From Laguncularia racemosa (taxonomy: Eukaryota > Streptophyta > Magnoliopsida > Myrtales > Combretaceae): 64,000 nt of DNA. The stretch lies in contig JBBMOL010000023.1 in NCBI GenBank assembly GCA_037954665.1, forward strand, positions 5,890,001 to 5,954,000. The letters are read 5' to 3'. Both the position numbers and the translations under genes were made by a program. Shown one piece after another: positions 24,200-35,870 of the stretch. Position 1 is the stretch's first letter. The number at the start of each line of letters is the position of its first letter. Under the pieces are notes generated by a model, which saw nothing but the letters and a program-made list of their open reading frames with translations, had not been told where the DNA came from and did no database searches.

Positions 24200-26960
24200 T
24201 CGCCTTCTGCCGTGCCAAAACAAACTGCATGAAGTGGTCAAGGATTCACTTATCCTACAAAAGGGAAAAAGATAATGTTATCATCACAAATACAATGTCG
24301 AACGTGATGAAATATGTATTGATATCCATCAATTACCATTATTGCATCAACATGCTCGTTCTGCAAAATCTACATGTGATTTAATCTAGACGCTCCCTAA
24401 TGGCCATCTCTATGTGGTATATTTTTTGCCTCGACTTTCCCTTCTTTCGTGTGAGGTCTCTCCTTAAGCAAAGTGATGAGAAGTATACTGGCTTCCAATC
24501 CAACTCATCCCCTATAGGCATAAAGTGCATCTTATATGTTTGCTCTTGACGTGTCCATTTATACCAATTAGGTATAGAAGTGCGCCATATCAAGTTTAAG
24601 CAAGGCGGCTATTACATATGCATAAGAACATGGAATTCTGCCTATTTTCCAGTTCTGAAAACTACATGTGTTGCGGGCAAAGTCAATAACATACGTTCGA
24701 CCCCCTCCCCTTAACCCGCTAGTAACGCAACAACTACTGATGAGGACTTCGAAAACTCTTTCGTACTTGCTATAATCGATGACCCTATAGTTGCTAGCTT
24801 ATGAACTCCACGGTTGCTTATTTGGTGAAAATTCTGTCCTTTGCCATATTCTTCATATGCTTCTAAATGAAGTACCCCACGCAGTTGTAGAACTTTTTCT
24901 TCATCAAAGCAGTAACAGGTAACCCCTAAGCCCTCTTTAACACGGAATTATAGCTTTCAACAATGTTAGAGGTCATATACCTAAACCGATAGCAACCGTC
25001 ATGAGTTATCGTCTACATATCCAATGGCACATCCTCAAACCAGTCTAACACATCCGACTTAATAATCCTTACTTGCTCCATCACATAATTGAACTTGCAA
25101 GATTATGCTTGCAACCCGACGTATGTGACTAACCTCTTGCACTAGGTGTTTTTATGTACCAAGCTGAAGTTGCTCGCAATGTATCAGAGACAGAACCGCC
25201 ACACTACAAATGGAAGTTGCCATCCATTTGCTTCTTCTTCGACTGCTGATCTGATGCCTACGTGTCTATTTGATATGAGGTAAATAGTTTCATGACCTTC
25301 ACAATCGCCGACAACATATTCCTTCAGTTTCCTCAAAAACCAACCCCATATCTCAACTATCTCTTAATCAACCAAATCAAATGCCAGGAAAAGTATATGG
25401 TTATTGCTATCAACACCACAAGCAACTAGTAACTTATGGGTGTACTTCCCACACAAAAAAGTGGCATCAATGGTAATAACAAGTTTATGGAATCTCAATG
25501 CTGTAATGTACAGCCCAAAGGCTCAAAATACCTACTTCAAAGTAGACATACCAGGGATACTCGATCTATTCCACCCCTAATTTATTCGTGTTCCGAGATT
25601 TATATTTTCTATTGCATTAAGAAGTTTAGATAGTTCATTGTAAAATTTCTCCCAATTCCCGCACACATGCTCGATAGCTCATTTCTTTTCCTCCTAAACC
25701 TGTCTCCTACTGATCCTGTAGCTAAATTCCTATTCAACAACATAAGTCAGCTCGGCTACCTTCATATCAGGATTGTCCATAAGAAGATTTATAAATCGGC
25801 TAGTAAGGAGATTGCAATCAAGTTGTAGGTAATCTTAACTAATTAGTGGGTTATTGCATGTGTGTAGACGCTAGAATCTCGTCACCACGAACATGCCCTC
25901 TAACTTCTTCTTTTAGGCCCGAAGCCTCCATTTACAATCGTCATCCTTTCTCAAACAATAAACAGACCACAATAGTGGACTAGACTCTATAACAGTGAAG
26001 TTACAATGGTTCTTCATATGGTAAAACTTCACTACTTGAATGACATTTGCTTTCGTTTTGAATCTCATGCCCCTATAGAAATCGTCATTACTGCTCGAAC
26101 CACTACAAATATTAGTTTACTCCTGCGCGAAATAAATGTAACCACTATCACCCCCCAAAATTGTAATACGAAACAGGATCTCTAACTACCATGGTTGGTG
26201 GTTCAACCTACTCTAGTCGATATATTGGTTATCTCGAGTAGGTATGTACGGTTAGAGAGTCTTCTTCAGGTACTTCATCTCTCTGTTCTCAATTTCCTCA
26301 TTTTCCTCATCGGAACTCTCCTCGTTATCACTACTTTCCTCCTCGACACCCATTCCACCATCGATGTCAACTACAACCTCCACTCCCACATGAACCATGT
26401 ACGGATCCCGTGTGTCTGGTCATTGTTATATTGGAGTAACTGCTCTATCTATTTCATCCTCATCATTCACTTCCATCGAGGTTGGAATTAAAGGTTGAAA
26501 TATTGACGGCTCCGACTGCAATGTCATGTGACGAATGTGGCTGATTGCTTATATCAAATGTCTACGTTACCAAGAGATCTCGTAAATTGTCAAAAATTCT
26601 AATGAACAATTGTTGTATGTCACGATCCCCATATGATTCAACCGTTTCAATAAAATTATCAACATATTCATCATCTCTGATTGCCATCAGCACATAACAT
26701 ATATTGTCTCCATAAAATACAAGATGCTTGTGAATTATCTTAACCCCCACTTCGATTGGATCAACTTTGATGCTGTGACATATTTTGTATAAGAATTCAC
26801 TATAATTGACTTTTTTTCTTCATTTTCAAATTCTTTACCATATCCTATCATACTTCACCTCCCAGTTACTAGCCATAATATTTCCAAATGCATAGATCAT
26901 CAATTTCATGTAATCAGTCATTCTTTCCCTATCCACAATATATATAAATTATAAGCTTTA
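24200..26960 (-). pseudogene. MULE-2 mudrA-like transposase, decayed
   Basis: Read on the - strand: leader region ending 'YVLMAIRDDEYVDNFIETVE' (26750-26640), acidic linker (about 26400-26280), catalytic core (25480-24850) with 'LVITIDATFLCGKYTHKLL', 'ACGVDSNNHILFLAF', 'LISNRHVGIRSAVEE' and 'YRFRYMTSNIVESYN', then a SWIM-like finger ('IPCSYAYVI', near 24630) and 'MHFMPIGDELDWKP' (24540-24490). It is closely similar to the MULE-1 protein, and shares the NRH in place of DRH at the second catalytic aspartate. Stops and shifts are scattered throughout. It converges tail to tail with the PMD gene. Confidence 0.5.
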
Positions 26961-28176
26961 AAAAAATGACAATTTTCAATAACAACATTCATAAAAATTT
27001 CCAAAAAAAAAATCGTAACATTTTAAATTTTAAATCTTTTCCCCATTATTGCCAAAAGAATTTTTTCTAAAAAATTGTTAGATGTTATTTTTTAATAACA
27101 TTTTTGCTACTAACAATTTCAATCATTTACATATCATTTTACAATACTATAAAAATTATTTCATATTCCAAATATTACAAACTTCCATCACAATATTTTT
27201 ATACTTTTAATGACATTCTTAATATTTGTAACAAAAAAATCCATGCCATTTCTAATTTTAATTTTTCTCCCATTATTTCCAAATAATTTTTTCTAAATAT
27301 TTGTCCAAAATTATTTTTTAATAATATTTTTTTTGCTAGATATTTCAATAATTTCCATATTATATTATAATGTTGTAAGAATTATTCTACATTCTACATA
27401 TTTCACATTCCTCATAACAACAAATCCTCATTCTATTACAATCACATGTTACATATTGCAACATCTATATAAATCATATTTAACAAATTACAATCTAACA
27501 ATAACTGTTAACATTTTCTATAAAATATATAATTATAGTAATATTTTCCTAAAATCTTACATCAAACACAGATAAAAAAAAACTTCAATACGGATAAAAA
27601 AGAAAACTTCAACCTTTCTAAAAAAACATACCACAATCAATTAATTGTTGAGAAACTGCTTAGATTTGGTTAAATTACTTTAAATCATTTCTTTCCTATA
27701 TAGAATCACTTTTCCTTCTTTCTCTTCTTCTTGCATGTGAACGAGAGAAAAAAAATAGATCTGATATGAGTGTTTCTATGGAAAACTTTACTGTTACCCG
27801 TATTTATATTTTTTTTATTTCATGTATTGTTATCATGTGATTTTTTGTTTTGATGTACGATTGGTATAAAAGAAATACAAAATTGGATGTGGGATTGAAG
27901 GGAGGGTTGCAGCAATTTGTACTGAAGGTGTGAACCTTGTCCGTACTTTCAAGAAAAAAAAATAACATGTATTAAAGGCAGACCTAAGAAAAAAATAAAT
28001 AACATGTACTAAAGGTGCGAATCGGTTTTGCACCTTCAGTTAAAATTTTTTTCTTGCTCCTAAAGTTCACAAACGCGGTACACATCTTTGAAAGCTATTT
28101 TAGGGATAATTGTTATGGGTAAATTATTTATGGAATTTTTTTAAAAAAAAATTACTATATTTAAGTATGTTAACCC

Positions 28177-28185
28177 TAAATCTAT
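28177..28185. repeat. Right target-site duplication of MULE-2
   Basis: taaatctat, matching 20014-20022 at 8 of 9 positions. Confidence 0.5.
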
Positions 28186-31100
28186 CACCAAACTAGGTAA
28201 AATCAACTATTTTAGTATCTTCTTATGGAACTCAAGAATAAGTGCCTAAAAACATATTATAGTAAGAAAAATTCATCTATAGATAAAAGCTTTGGCTTAT
28301 CAAAATTAATTCAATCTCAAATAATCTGGACCAATTGTAAATGCATAAAAATTCCCTCATGCCTAGCTATTGTATTTGACAATATGAAAATTAAATCTAG
28401 TAAAGGCAGATCATAGAAGTACATAAACAAGATTAATTTCTGTAATTTATTGAGGAATTTATTCGAATTTTACATAAAGGCAATCGAGTCTTTGAACACA
28501 GTATTTTGGTCAATGTAGTAGGGAAGATTTCAGGTGAGTAACTGCCACTTCCTAAACGTTTGTTGCTTGCTTGAACTCAATATTATGTCTTTTGCATGAC
28601 AAAAGAAATTTGCTTAAACTTGGCTTTTAATAGCATGCTGAGTGTTTGTTGCAAATGGGTTGTGTGCGCCGTAAGATGTCTACTCCTAATTTGGGTTTGG
28701 GCACACAGGTCATGGATCAATCAAAGATTGAAATGTCTAATATGACGAAAAGTTAAGATGGAGTTAATATCCTAGTTTAGATGTGAGACACTTGCCTCAA
28801 TGCAGGGTATAGTGCATAGAGCAGTGGACTCATTAATAGTTTCCATTTAATTGAGTTGTAAAGTTGAATAAAGTAACTGCATAAGATATAGAGCGCATGC
28901 TCTTTACATGAACCAGGGAATGCAGATTATGAATTGACCAAGATGGATCGTTTACCTCGATAAAGAAGTTAGAAAAGAGCAACTTGAGGTCATAATTCTT
29001 GCATTGAGACCCCATTCAGGATACGTAGATCATGGAATTGCTATTTGTAACTATCCAAGCTAGGAAATCGAAGAGAACTAATTACTCCATATAGGCTTTT
29101 CCCTCGCAAAGGGAAGATCTAAGGTCGTGGACTACTTAGGGAGGCTGAATTGAAGTAAGAAACAGGAACGTTCTTTTAGATGATGATAAGTATTGATATA
29201 TACTTAATTGCATTGGATTAATGAGTAATTTCCTATTTGATCCAGCTGCAACCCTTAACCCGGATCGTCCAATTCTGGTATTATTGCAATAAAGTTTCAG
29301 TTTTGTAAAGATATCATAGTATATATCAATATTTATAGGATATTAGAATAAATATTCCTACTTTTACCCTATAAACCTAATAAAAAGTGTCGTAACAAAT
29401 TATAATTATATCTAAAAATACTTATATATCCTTACCTCAATCAATGGTTTTACTATTGGATTAGAATCTAATGAGTGCATATGGAAATATAACAAAAAGA
29501 CTAAGGAACTAGCTGTCTTATTAAAAGAATTGCAATTTCTCATTTGTATAATATATAATTTCATAAAATAACTATTTTGCTAATCAAATGTAAAAATAGT
29601 ATTGCAAGAGTAATATTTTGTTGTGTTAAAATTAATTAGTTCAAAGACAAATTCATCACATGAAAATTTATAGACTTTGAAAAGTTTGTTATTGAAACAA
29701 ACTATTTGCATATAGGGGAAAAATCATTTTGTAAACAATTTAATTTTATTATCAAAGTCGTGAGGATTTAATTTTTCATAATAAAATCAGATAATTGATA
29801 AGGCTTATCCTTACGGAATAATGGGTCCTTACTTTCGTTGTGCTTTAATTATTAGCATATTTGCAATTTTCCATAGATTCGGTTAACACAAACAGTTGAT
29901 CTTGCTCGCAAAGAGTTTGGAACAGATTAAACATTTTGTAGAAAAAGTCAGCATATAAAATGATAAAATTAACGTTTTCCCCTTTTTCATATAGAGAGCT
30001 AAATAGACCAACTCAACTGGTTATAATCCGCAGGTCAATTAAGCAATCCACATGCTCTAGTTCATTTGCATGAATTTAAATAAAGCCTTGGAGGACACTC
30101 AAAGTTCACTTTTCTTTTTTTTTCTTTTCTATGCAAATGCATCATTTGGTTTGAGGCAATTTTAGTGCACTATCACTCAAAAGTAATGACATTGGGAAAT
30201 TATCTCTATCAATAGCTTGTTTTTATTATTAATAGATCTTTATTTTTATTTTTATTTAAGAGTGATTTACTATTATAAAGATTGTAGGTGGATTCCTTTT
30301 ACTTCAATAAACCTTATTTTTTCAAGAGATTTTGCTATAATTGGAGGCGATGACTTGGTGCTACCACAACACTATGAAATCCCCTTATCAGTTCAAACAT
30401 CTAACTCTAATATTCGGAAATATATCATCTCACTGGTAAGATTTATTCCATTTATTATCTAATTGATAGTTATGATTATAGGTATTAACATAAAGGCAAC
30501 AAAATAAATATTAATATTTATAAAAAAATCTTGAAAATACATTAACTAGGAAAATATTCTCAAGAATGCATCATTTAAAATTGGTACTTGATCGGAACAT
30601 AGAAAACTCCACTAGCTCCTTCCCCCTTTCTCCTTCCTCATACGCATCCCCTTTACCTTCCTTTCCTTTCTCTCTTTATCTTTAAAAACTTCAATACCCT
30701 AGCCTTATATTTCCTCTTATTTAGGTTTTTAGGATGAACTAAAAGCTAATCAAAGTTTTAGGTAGTCAAATTACTAAACTGGTGGTGAAGTTTGCACAGA
30801 AAGTGTTCGCTTTCATAATATTTTCAATGCTCTCTCTTCAAAGCTGTAAAAAAATTTAAGGTAAATACTTTTCTTATATTTTGTGGTTTTTATAATATTG
30901 TAGACATGTAAATGTAGGACATGATATTATGGTGCTACATTGTTTGTGCTATGATGTTTGAGTGGTTTTTTATTTTCTCAATTTGTAGATTTTTTTTTAT
31001 CCTGCTAAGTTAAAATTGGTAGTTGAACCGACAATTTTAATTAGCATATTATCATAATCTACTTTGAAAATTGGTATAAGTGAGGCAATTTTTTGACGAA

Positions 31101-31970
31101 AAAGATAATATGTTTTCCTATCCTTGAGAAAAAATAGAAAGTATGGGTTAATGTGAGATAATGGACAATTTTTAGATAAAATAAAACGAATAGTAATAGT
31201 ACATGAGATATCAAAATAAGGTCTAAAGGCTTTAATATTATTGGTAATTTATATTTATGGTTATATACATTAAATTTTTATTTTTCATGTGACTTCTTGT
31301 TAAATAGTATACAAGATAGTTTTGTAAATACATAGATATTATTGTCATATAATTATCTAACAAACAATTATGTATTAATATAGTAACCTTTAAAATTCAT
31401 TTTTAACAGATAAACATGTGAATATAAAAATTACATATAATGAGTACAATACATGTAATTTATAATCAAGCTCAAATTATACACATTTCATCACAATTTA
31501 ACTTTTCGATAGTTGAACAATAATGCATATTAGCCAATAGGGATCGACGCATATTTATATAATTGGTAAGTTAGACTTACCCATATTTTTTTGCCAATAT
31601 TAGATTTATATGATATTCAATAGGAATGAAGCTTTAAAATTTCTTTTCGAAGTGATTAAGACTATTTTGTGCACTTTATATGAGTCTACAATAAAAACTT
31701 TGAACCTTTCTTATAATAAGTAACAATATATATTATATATATTTCAAGTAAATTGATTTATCATATTTTAGATGACAAGGTTATGCTTGGTACTAGGAAT
31801 ACTCATATACAAGTCCAATGACTGAGTCTAATATAAAGAGTTAGAAAATCTTTTTAATTTTTAGATCTCAAATTTTGCATATTATGCACAATTAGATTTG
31901 ATTACAAATAATTTTCAAATTGCACATGATTGGTATATAATGTAAATTGTCAATGATAAATTTTTTGAGC
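28186..31970. other. Intergenic, no gene recognised
   Basis: About 3.8 kb of AT-rich sequence. The part near 28450-29170 is less AT-rich and has phrasing ('caggtgagtaactgccactt') that resembles an LTR, but no second LTR, primer site or coding region was found to support it. The short ORF at 30217-30462 matches no family. No later exon of the ALFIN-like gene was seen here on the - strand. Confidence 0.5.
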
Positions 31971-31979
31971 CACTAGGCA

Positions 31980-32830
31980 AGCATAATGTTTGATGTTAAG
32001 TCATTTGCAATGCTTATGGGAATATTATGAATAGAGCCAATGGGGTTTACTATGATAGACATCTAATAACAATGGTTAGAGTTCCGCTTAATTCAACTTA
32101 TGAATAGTTATTGGGTATTATTTGTAGTCATCTTCAGATTGATGGTGTGACTAACTAGAATTGAGTTAATCCATAGGTGTCCAATAATATATGGTAATGT
32201 CTATCGTTACTACGCAATGCCAATTAATGATAGTTATGATTTGAACCAAATGTTAACAAGTTCATTGGTGTACTCTGAGGTAATGGTACTGTAGAGTTGT
32301 AATTACAAATAAGCGAAATGCTTTGATGAATACTAGCTTAGGATAGGATGATATAATTTCATGATCCATTTCCAACTCAAGTACCTAAATCTCAATACAT
32401 TGAAGGTACTAAAGAAGCAACTTTCAATGGTAGTCAGCCTAAGATCCACAACATCGATATGGGTGAACCACTTAAGAAGACAAATGTTGAAAATGATGTA
32501 ACTTATTGCACATCTCTAGTGATGAAGATGATGGGAAGAATGATGAAGGTTGGCTACAAACACTAGATGAGTCACATGAGTCAATCTAAAGAAGAGATTA
32601 GTGGCTTGGATTTCCAAATTACATCGATGTTGTTAGAAGGTCAAAACCTATGCCATTGTTTACAACTCAAATGAGCAATGAATATTTAGATGATCAAAAT
32701 ATAAGTAAGGGGGACTAAAGTTTCAACATGACTTTAAGATGGGAATACCTTTTGAGACAAAAGAGACACTTAATACATAGGAATGCAATTAGCCAGGTAT
32801 GGGATGGGTTCTTTGAAACTCAAACCCAAC
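31980..32830 (+). pseudogene. mudrA N-terminal relic (third MULE fragment)
   Basis: Broken readings give the leader of a MULE transposase: 'ANGVYYDRHLITMVRVPLN' with 'LLGIICSHLQIDG' (about 32035-32155), a region ending 'VVITNK', then an acidic linker ('SSDDEDDGKNDEGW', 32510) and a start of the following domain ('FKMGIPFETKETLN', 32730). No catalytic core follows. Wording differs from MULE-1 and MULE-2, so it is from another MULE lineage. Confidence is moderate because every piece is short. Confidence 0.5.
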
Positions 32831-32940
32831 CTAACTAGATAGTGTATGTCCAAAAACAGAGAAGACCTAATAATTGTTTTTTTTTTTTGTGAACTTGAAC
32901 CCACCTTAGTTGGAAGTTATGGAACTCGTAACTCAAACCC

Positions 32941-33312
32941 ACTAACCCACAAGTGGTGATGCCAAACACTCAAATGGCGATGTTAGAAGAGAGTAGAGAA
33001 GAGATAAGTTAACAATTGAAGTGGAGAGTCTAGGCTAGCTGGTTGGTGACTCGAGAGTGCAAGCTGCAACCCACAAGTAGCTGATGTTGAACATTAATGG
33101 CGATGATAGAAGAGAGTAGAGAAGAGATAGAGTTGACAATTGAGTGGAGAGTCAGCTAGACCGGCTGGGGACTCGAGAGTGCAAGCCAACCTATAAGTAG
33201 CCAATGCTTAAACACTTAATGGCAATGATAGAAGGGAGTAGAGAAGAGATGAAGTTGACAGTTGAGTAGAGAGTCTACGTAGTTGGCTAGAGACTCAAGA
33301 GTGCAACTATGT
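32941..33312. repeat. Three-unit tandem repeat, period about 120 bp
   Basis: Three units start near 32941, 33060 and 33180. Each has 'cccacaagt' or 'cctataagta', then 'gaagagagtagagaagagat', 'aattgagtggagagtc' and 'gactcgagagtgcaa'. The units differ by scattered changes, so duplication is not very recent. No ORF spans it. Confidence 0.5.
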
Positions 33313-33625
33313 AAGCGATGGCTACATAGCGTAATGTTCTATAACAATACTGATATGTTTTTGTGCTAAAGGCTAAAGTGAAGTGAATGTTGAAGCTGAA
33401 GACAAAAGATTGAAGTGGATACGGATAAAATAGATAATTAACTTATCTCAGTTAATAATTCATAGTCACATAAAATTTAAACAACATAGAAATTTTAAAA
33501 GAAAAATTACCTTACTAAATTAAAATTTTTTCATTAAAAAATAAAAGTAATATCAAACAAGATACATGATATAGGTTGAAATTAAAGTGAGTAAAAATTT
33601 ATAGAGAGGAAGAGTGAGAGAAGAC

Positions 33626-33722
33626 TAGTAGTGAGGACTTCAATCATCTCGGCCCTATGACCTTTGAAATCCATAAAAACTTCCTCCACTGTGCGAGGGT
33701 TGTAAGTGGCACCTCCATCCAT
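33626..33722 (-). pseudogene. Orphan first exon of an ALFIN-LIKE (PHD-finger) gene
   Basis: On the - strand an ATG at 33722-33720 opens 'MDGGATYNPRTVEEVFMDFK' followed by 'GHRAEMIEVLTT'. This is the conserved start of plant ALFIN-LIKE proteins, histone-H3K4me3 readers with an N-terminal Alfin domain and a C-terminal PHD finger. The match ends where the family has its first intron; the bases there are 'A|GTCTTC', so a donor may survive. Before the ATG the strand is a CT-rich leader (33723-33830), as in the genes' 5' UTRs. I found none of the later exons within 5 kb downstream on this strand, so I call it a fragment: a captured or left-behind exon. An intact gene with a very long first intron is the alternative. 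Confidence 0.5.
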
Positions 33723-33960
33723 CGAGAAGAGAGAAAAAGCTGATATTTTCAAGGGAGGGCGTGAGAGAGAAAGAGAGAGGAAGAGGATAGAGAGAGTGAG
33801 AAAAAAGAAAGAATGGGAGGAGAGATTGCGGATTTGAATAAGATGGAATAAAGTGGATTTTGGGATGGGAAGAAGTCTGTATGGATTTTGATGTTTTAGG
33901 TTTTTTAACGTGTCACCATAGGCCCATAAATCAAGTCCCTAATAAGGTATGAAGAAATTT
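33723..33960 (-). promoter_or_regulatory. CT-rich leader and promoter-like stretch of the ALFIN-like exon
   Basis: Read on the - strand, 33830-33723 is a pyrimidine tract (many 'ctctctctc' words). Further up, near 33928, is 'tatgggccta', a TGGGCC site II-type element common in promoters of growth genes, with 'aaaaaacctaaaac' next to it. This supports that a promoter came along with the exon. Activity is unknown. Confidence 0.5.
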
Positions 33961-34710
33961 ACGTGGATACTTTTAGTAATTTTTCTTTTCTTTTTAATTT
34001 TAGGTAGCGTGGATTACATTTTGGTGGCTCTTACCAACCAACTCGGGTCACTCAAATTTTTATATGTTAAATTTGAGAAAAGATTCACCGATAAGATTTT
34101 AATATATGTAATTTTTATAAAATATAGACATAGCAATTATTTTGAAAATTGCCCATTTTATTATTATATATATTAAAATTCTATTGGCATTTATACATCA
34201 TATTTACATAACACGTGATGTGCATTAATCAATAAATCTTTTTTCATTAAATTTACCATCTTACTCTAATTTATACTCTTTAACTAATTATTCTTTGTCA
34301 TGTCATCTTTTAAAGGTAGTAGATAAAATTAAAATTTAATGAGATATGACATTTAGCATATTTAAACTTTAAATATGATAACCAATAAATATAAATAAAT
34401 TTTAAATTTTAGATATAAAATTAGAAAAACAAATAAATTCAACATAATAATTTTGATATTATCCCTTCTAGCAAAATATGATTTAATCATTCTAGCCTAT
34501 CTTGCATCCACCCATCTAAATGAAACTTTCCTTAAACTTAAGAAATTGAAGAATTTACTAATATGTGCATATATTCCACACAAGAGAGCATACAATTTCT
34601 CTACTATTCCTAAACACAAATCCATTGGATAACTTGCGAAAATTATTTATATAACATGTCCACCTTGCGCATGTCTAAGCTCAAAATGGGAACAAAATTC
34701 AATCTTACAG
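33961..34710. other. Intergenic, AT-rich, nothing recognised
   Basis: No family match on either strand up to the hAT target duplication. Confidence 0.5.
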
Positions 34711-34718
34711 AATAATAG
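34711..34718. repeat. Left 8-bp target-site duplication of the hAT element
   Basis: aataatag, identical to 38786-38793. Eight bases is the hAT standard. Confidence 0.5.
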
Positions 34719-34869
34719 TAGGCGTGGGAATTGCGGGGCGGGTCCGCGGGTTGACCCTCCCCGCCCGCAAAAATATGCGGTGCGGGCCATTTTGGCCCGC
34801 GCCAGCTTGGCCCGCGAGGCAGGGGCGGGCAATCCCCGCGGGCTGCGGGCCAACCCGCCAGATACTGCA

Positions 34870-35345
34870 CAGCAGCACTGGCAGCACGGCACGGCACGGC
34901 AACCTCGGCTTGAGATGACACGCACGTTCATCACGTACGACGAGGACGACCTGCTGCAGGACGTGACTGACGACTGACGAGGACGACATGACGACCATGC
35001 CCTGCACCGCCGCCGCCGCCGAGCCGACGGGTGCGATTGAAATTGCCATGCCACGCCCACGCCACGCCAGTCACCACTCACCACAGCGAACTGTCGAAGT
35101 CGAACACAACACACACACACACCAGACACCACACCACAGCAGTCCACACTCCACAGGTCGTCGTTCGTCCATGGCTCCGTCCACCTTGACCTCGAGAGCA
35201 GCCCACACTGCCAAGTTGTATAAGTTCCAAGTCCAACGCAGCTGGCAGCCCACCCCAGACCCCACCATCCGTGCACCCCCAATACTCCGTAGCTAGACCG
35301 ACGTTGTGCCACCACCACCGGCCACCTTTTAGACGTCGTTAGATA
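34870..35345. other. GC-rich island inside the hAT 5' region
   Basis: About 475 bases with base composition far above the rest of the window (many CG, 'gccgccgccgccg', 'gacgaggacgac'). Long open frames occur on both strands, which is expected in GC-rich DNA, and none matched a family I know. It may be a captured fragment of a GC-rich gene or simply part of the element's own 5' region. Confidence 0.5.
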
Positions 35346-35489
35346 AAACAATTCTCTTTTCTCTACTATTGTCCTCTACTGTATTGTGTGTGGTGTGGTG
35401 TGGTGTGGCCGTGTGGGGTGGCCGTGTGGCGTAGTGTGGTGTTCGTGTATAAAAAAAAAAACTGTGTATCTCTCTGACTCAGTGAACTC

Positions 35490-35780
35490 TGGGCGTGTAT
35501 AGCCCACACGGCCGTTTGTAATAGCCGTGTATGCCTCTAGCTTCCTTCTTTGTTCTCATACACGGGTGTGTAACTCAACCGTGTGTCCTCCACTCCTCCA
35601 GTCCTCCTTCCTATGCACGGTTGGTTTACACGGGTGTGTATTCCAACCGTGTACCGATCTGTCCTACAAACTCTTCTTCCGACTTCCACGCTGATACACG
35701 GTCGTATACACGGGCGTGTATCCTAACCGTGTAGTCTCCTGATTCCTTCAAACGGCCGTTTGTAAAACCGTGTAACTTCC
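35490..35780. repeat. 5' subterminal ACACGG/CCGTGT repeats of the hAT
   Basis: At least nine half-sites of 'acacggY' or 'RccgtgtR' lie here, often paired as in 'tacacgggcgtgta' and 'aacggccgttt'. In hAT elements such repeats near the ends bind the transposase. A matching cluster lies at 38430-38600. Confidence 0.5.
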
Positions 35781-35870
35781 TTTCTTCAAAGCATTCCCCT
35801 TTTTACTTGCTTTTATCTCCAATTCGTCTTGAATTTAAATACTTTAACTACTACTAATAATATTTACAGA

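Larger units (their letters stand above)
20023..28176. mobile_element. MULE-2: 8.15-kb Mutator-like element carrying a PMD gene
   Basis: Long terminal inverted repeats lie at about 20023-20230 and 27890-28176. Shared landmarks, read inward on each end, are 'aatatagtaattttt', 'aaaaattccRtaaata', 'aataattatccctaaaatag' (one base differs at left), 'aaaaattttaactgaagg' and 'ccttcagtacatgtt'. Flanking 9-mers 20014-20022 (taaatatat) and 28177-28185 (taaatctat) match at 8 of 9, as a Mutator-type duplication. Inside, a decayed plant mobile domain gene (+ strand, 21.9-24.0 kb) faces a decayed mudrA transposase (- strand, 27.0-24.2 kb). Same family as MULE-1. Exact end bases are uncertain by a few. Confidence 0.5.

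Noticed and set aside
28450..29170. A solo LTR
   Set aside because: Only phrase-level resemblance, with no borders, duplication or second copy.
32941..33312. CRISPR-like spacing of repeats
   Set aside because: The units are 120 bp, contiguous without unique spacers, and in a plant nuclear context.
34647..35351. 234-aa open frame on the - strand, and overlapping frames on both strands
   Set aside because: It lies over the GC-rich hAT end and island, where stop codons are rare by chance. It reads through the element border and matches no family.
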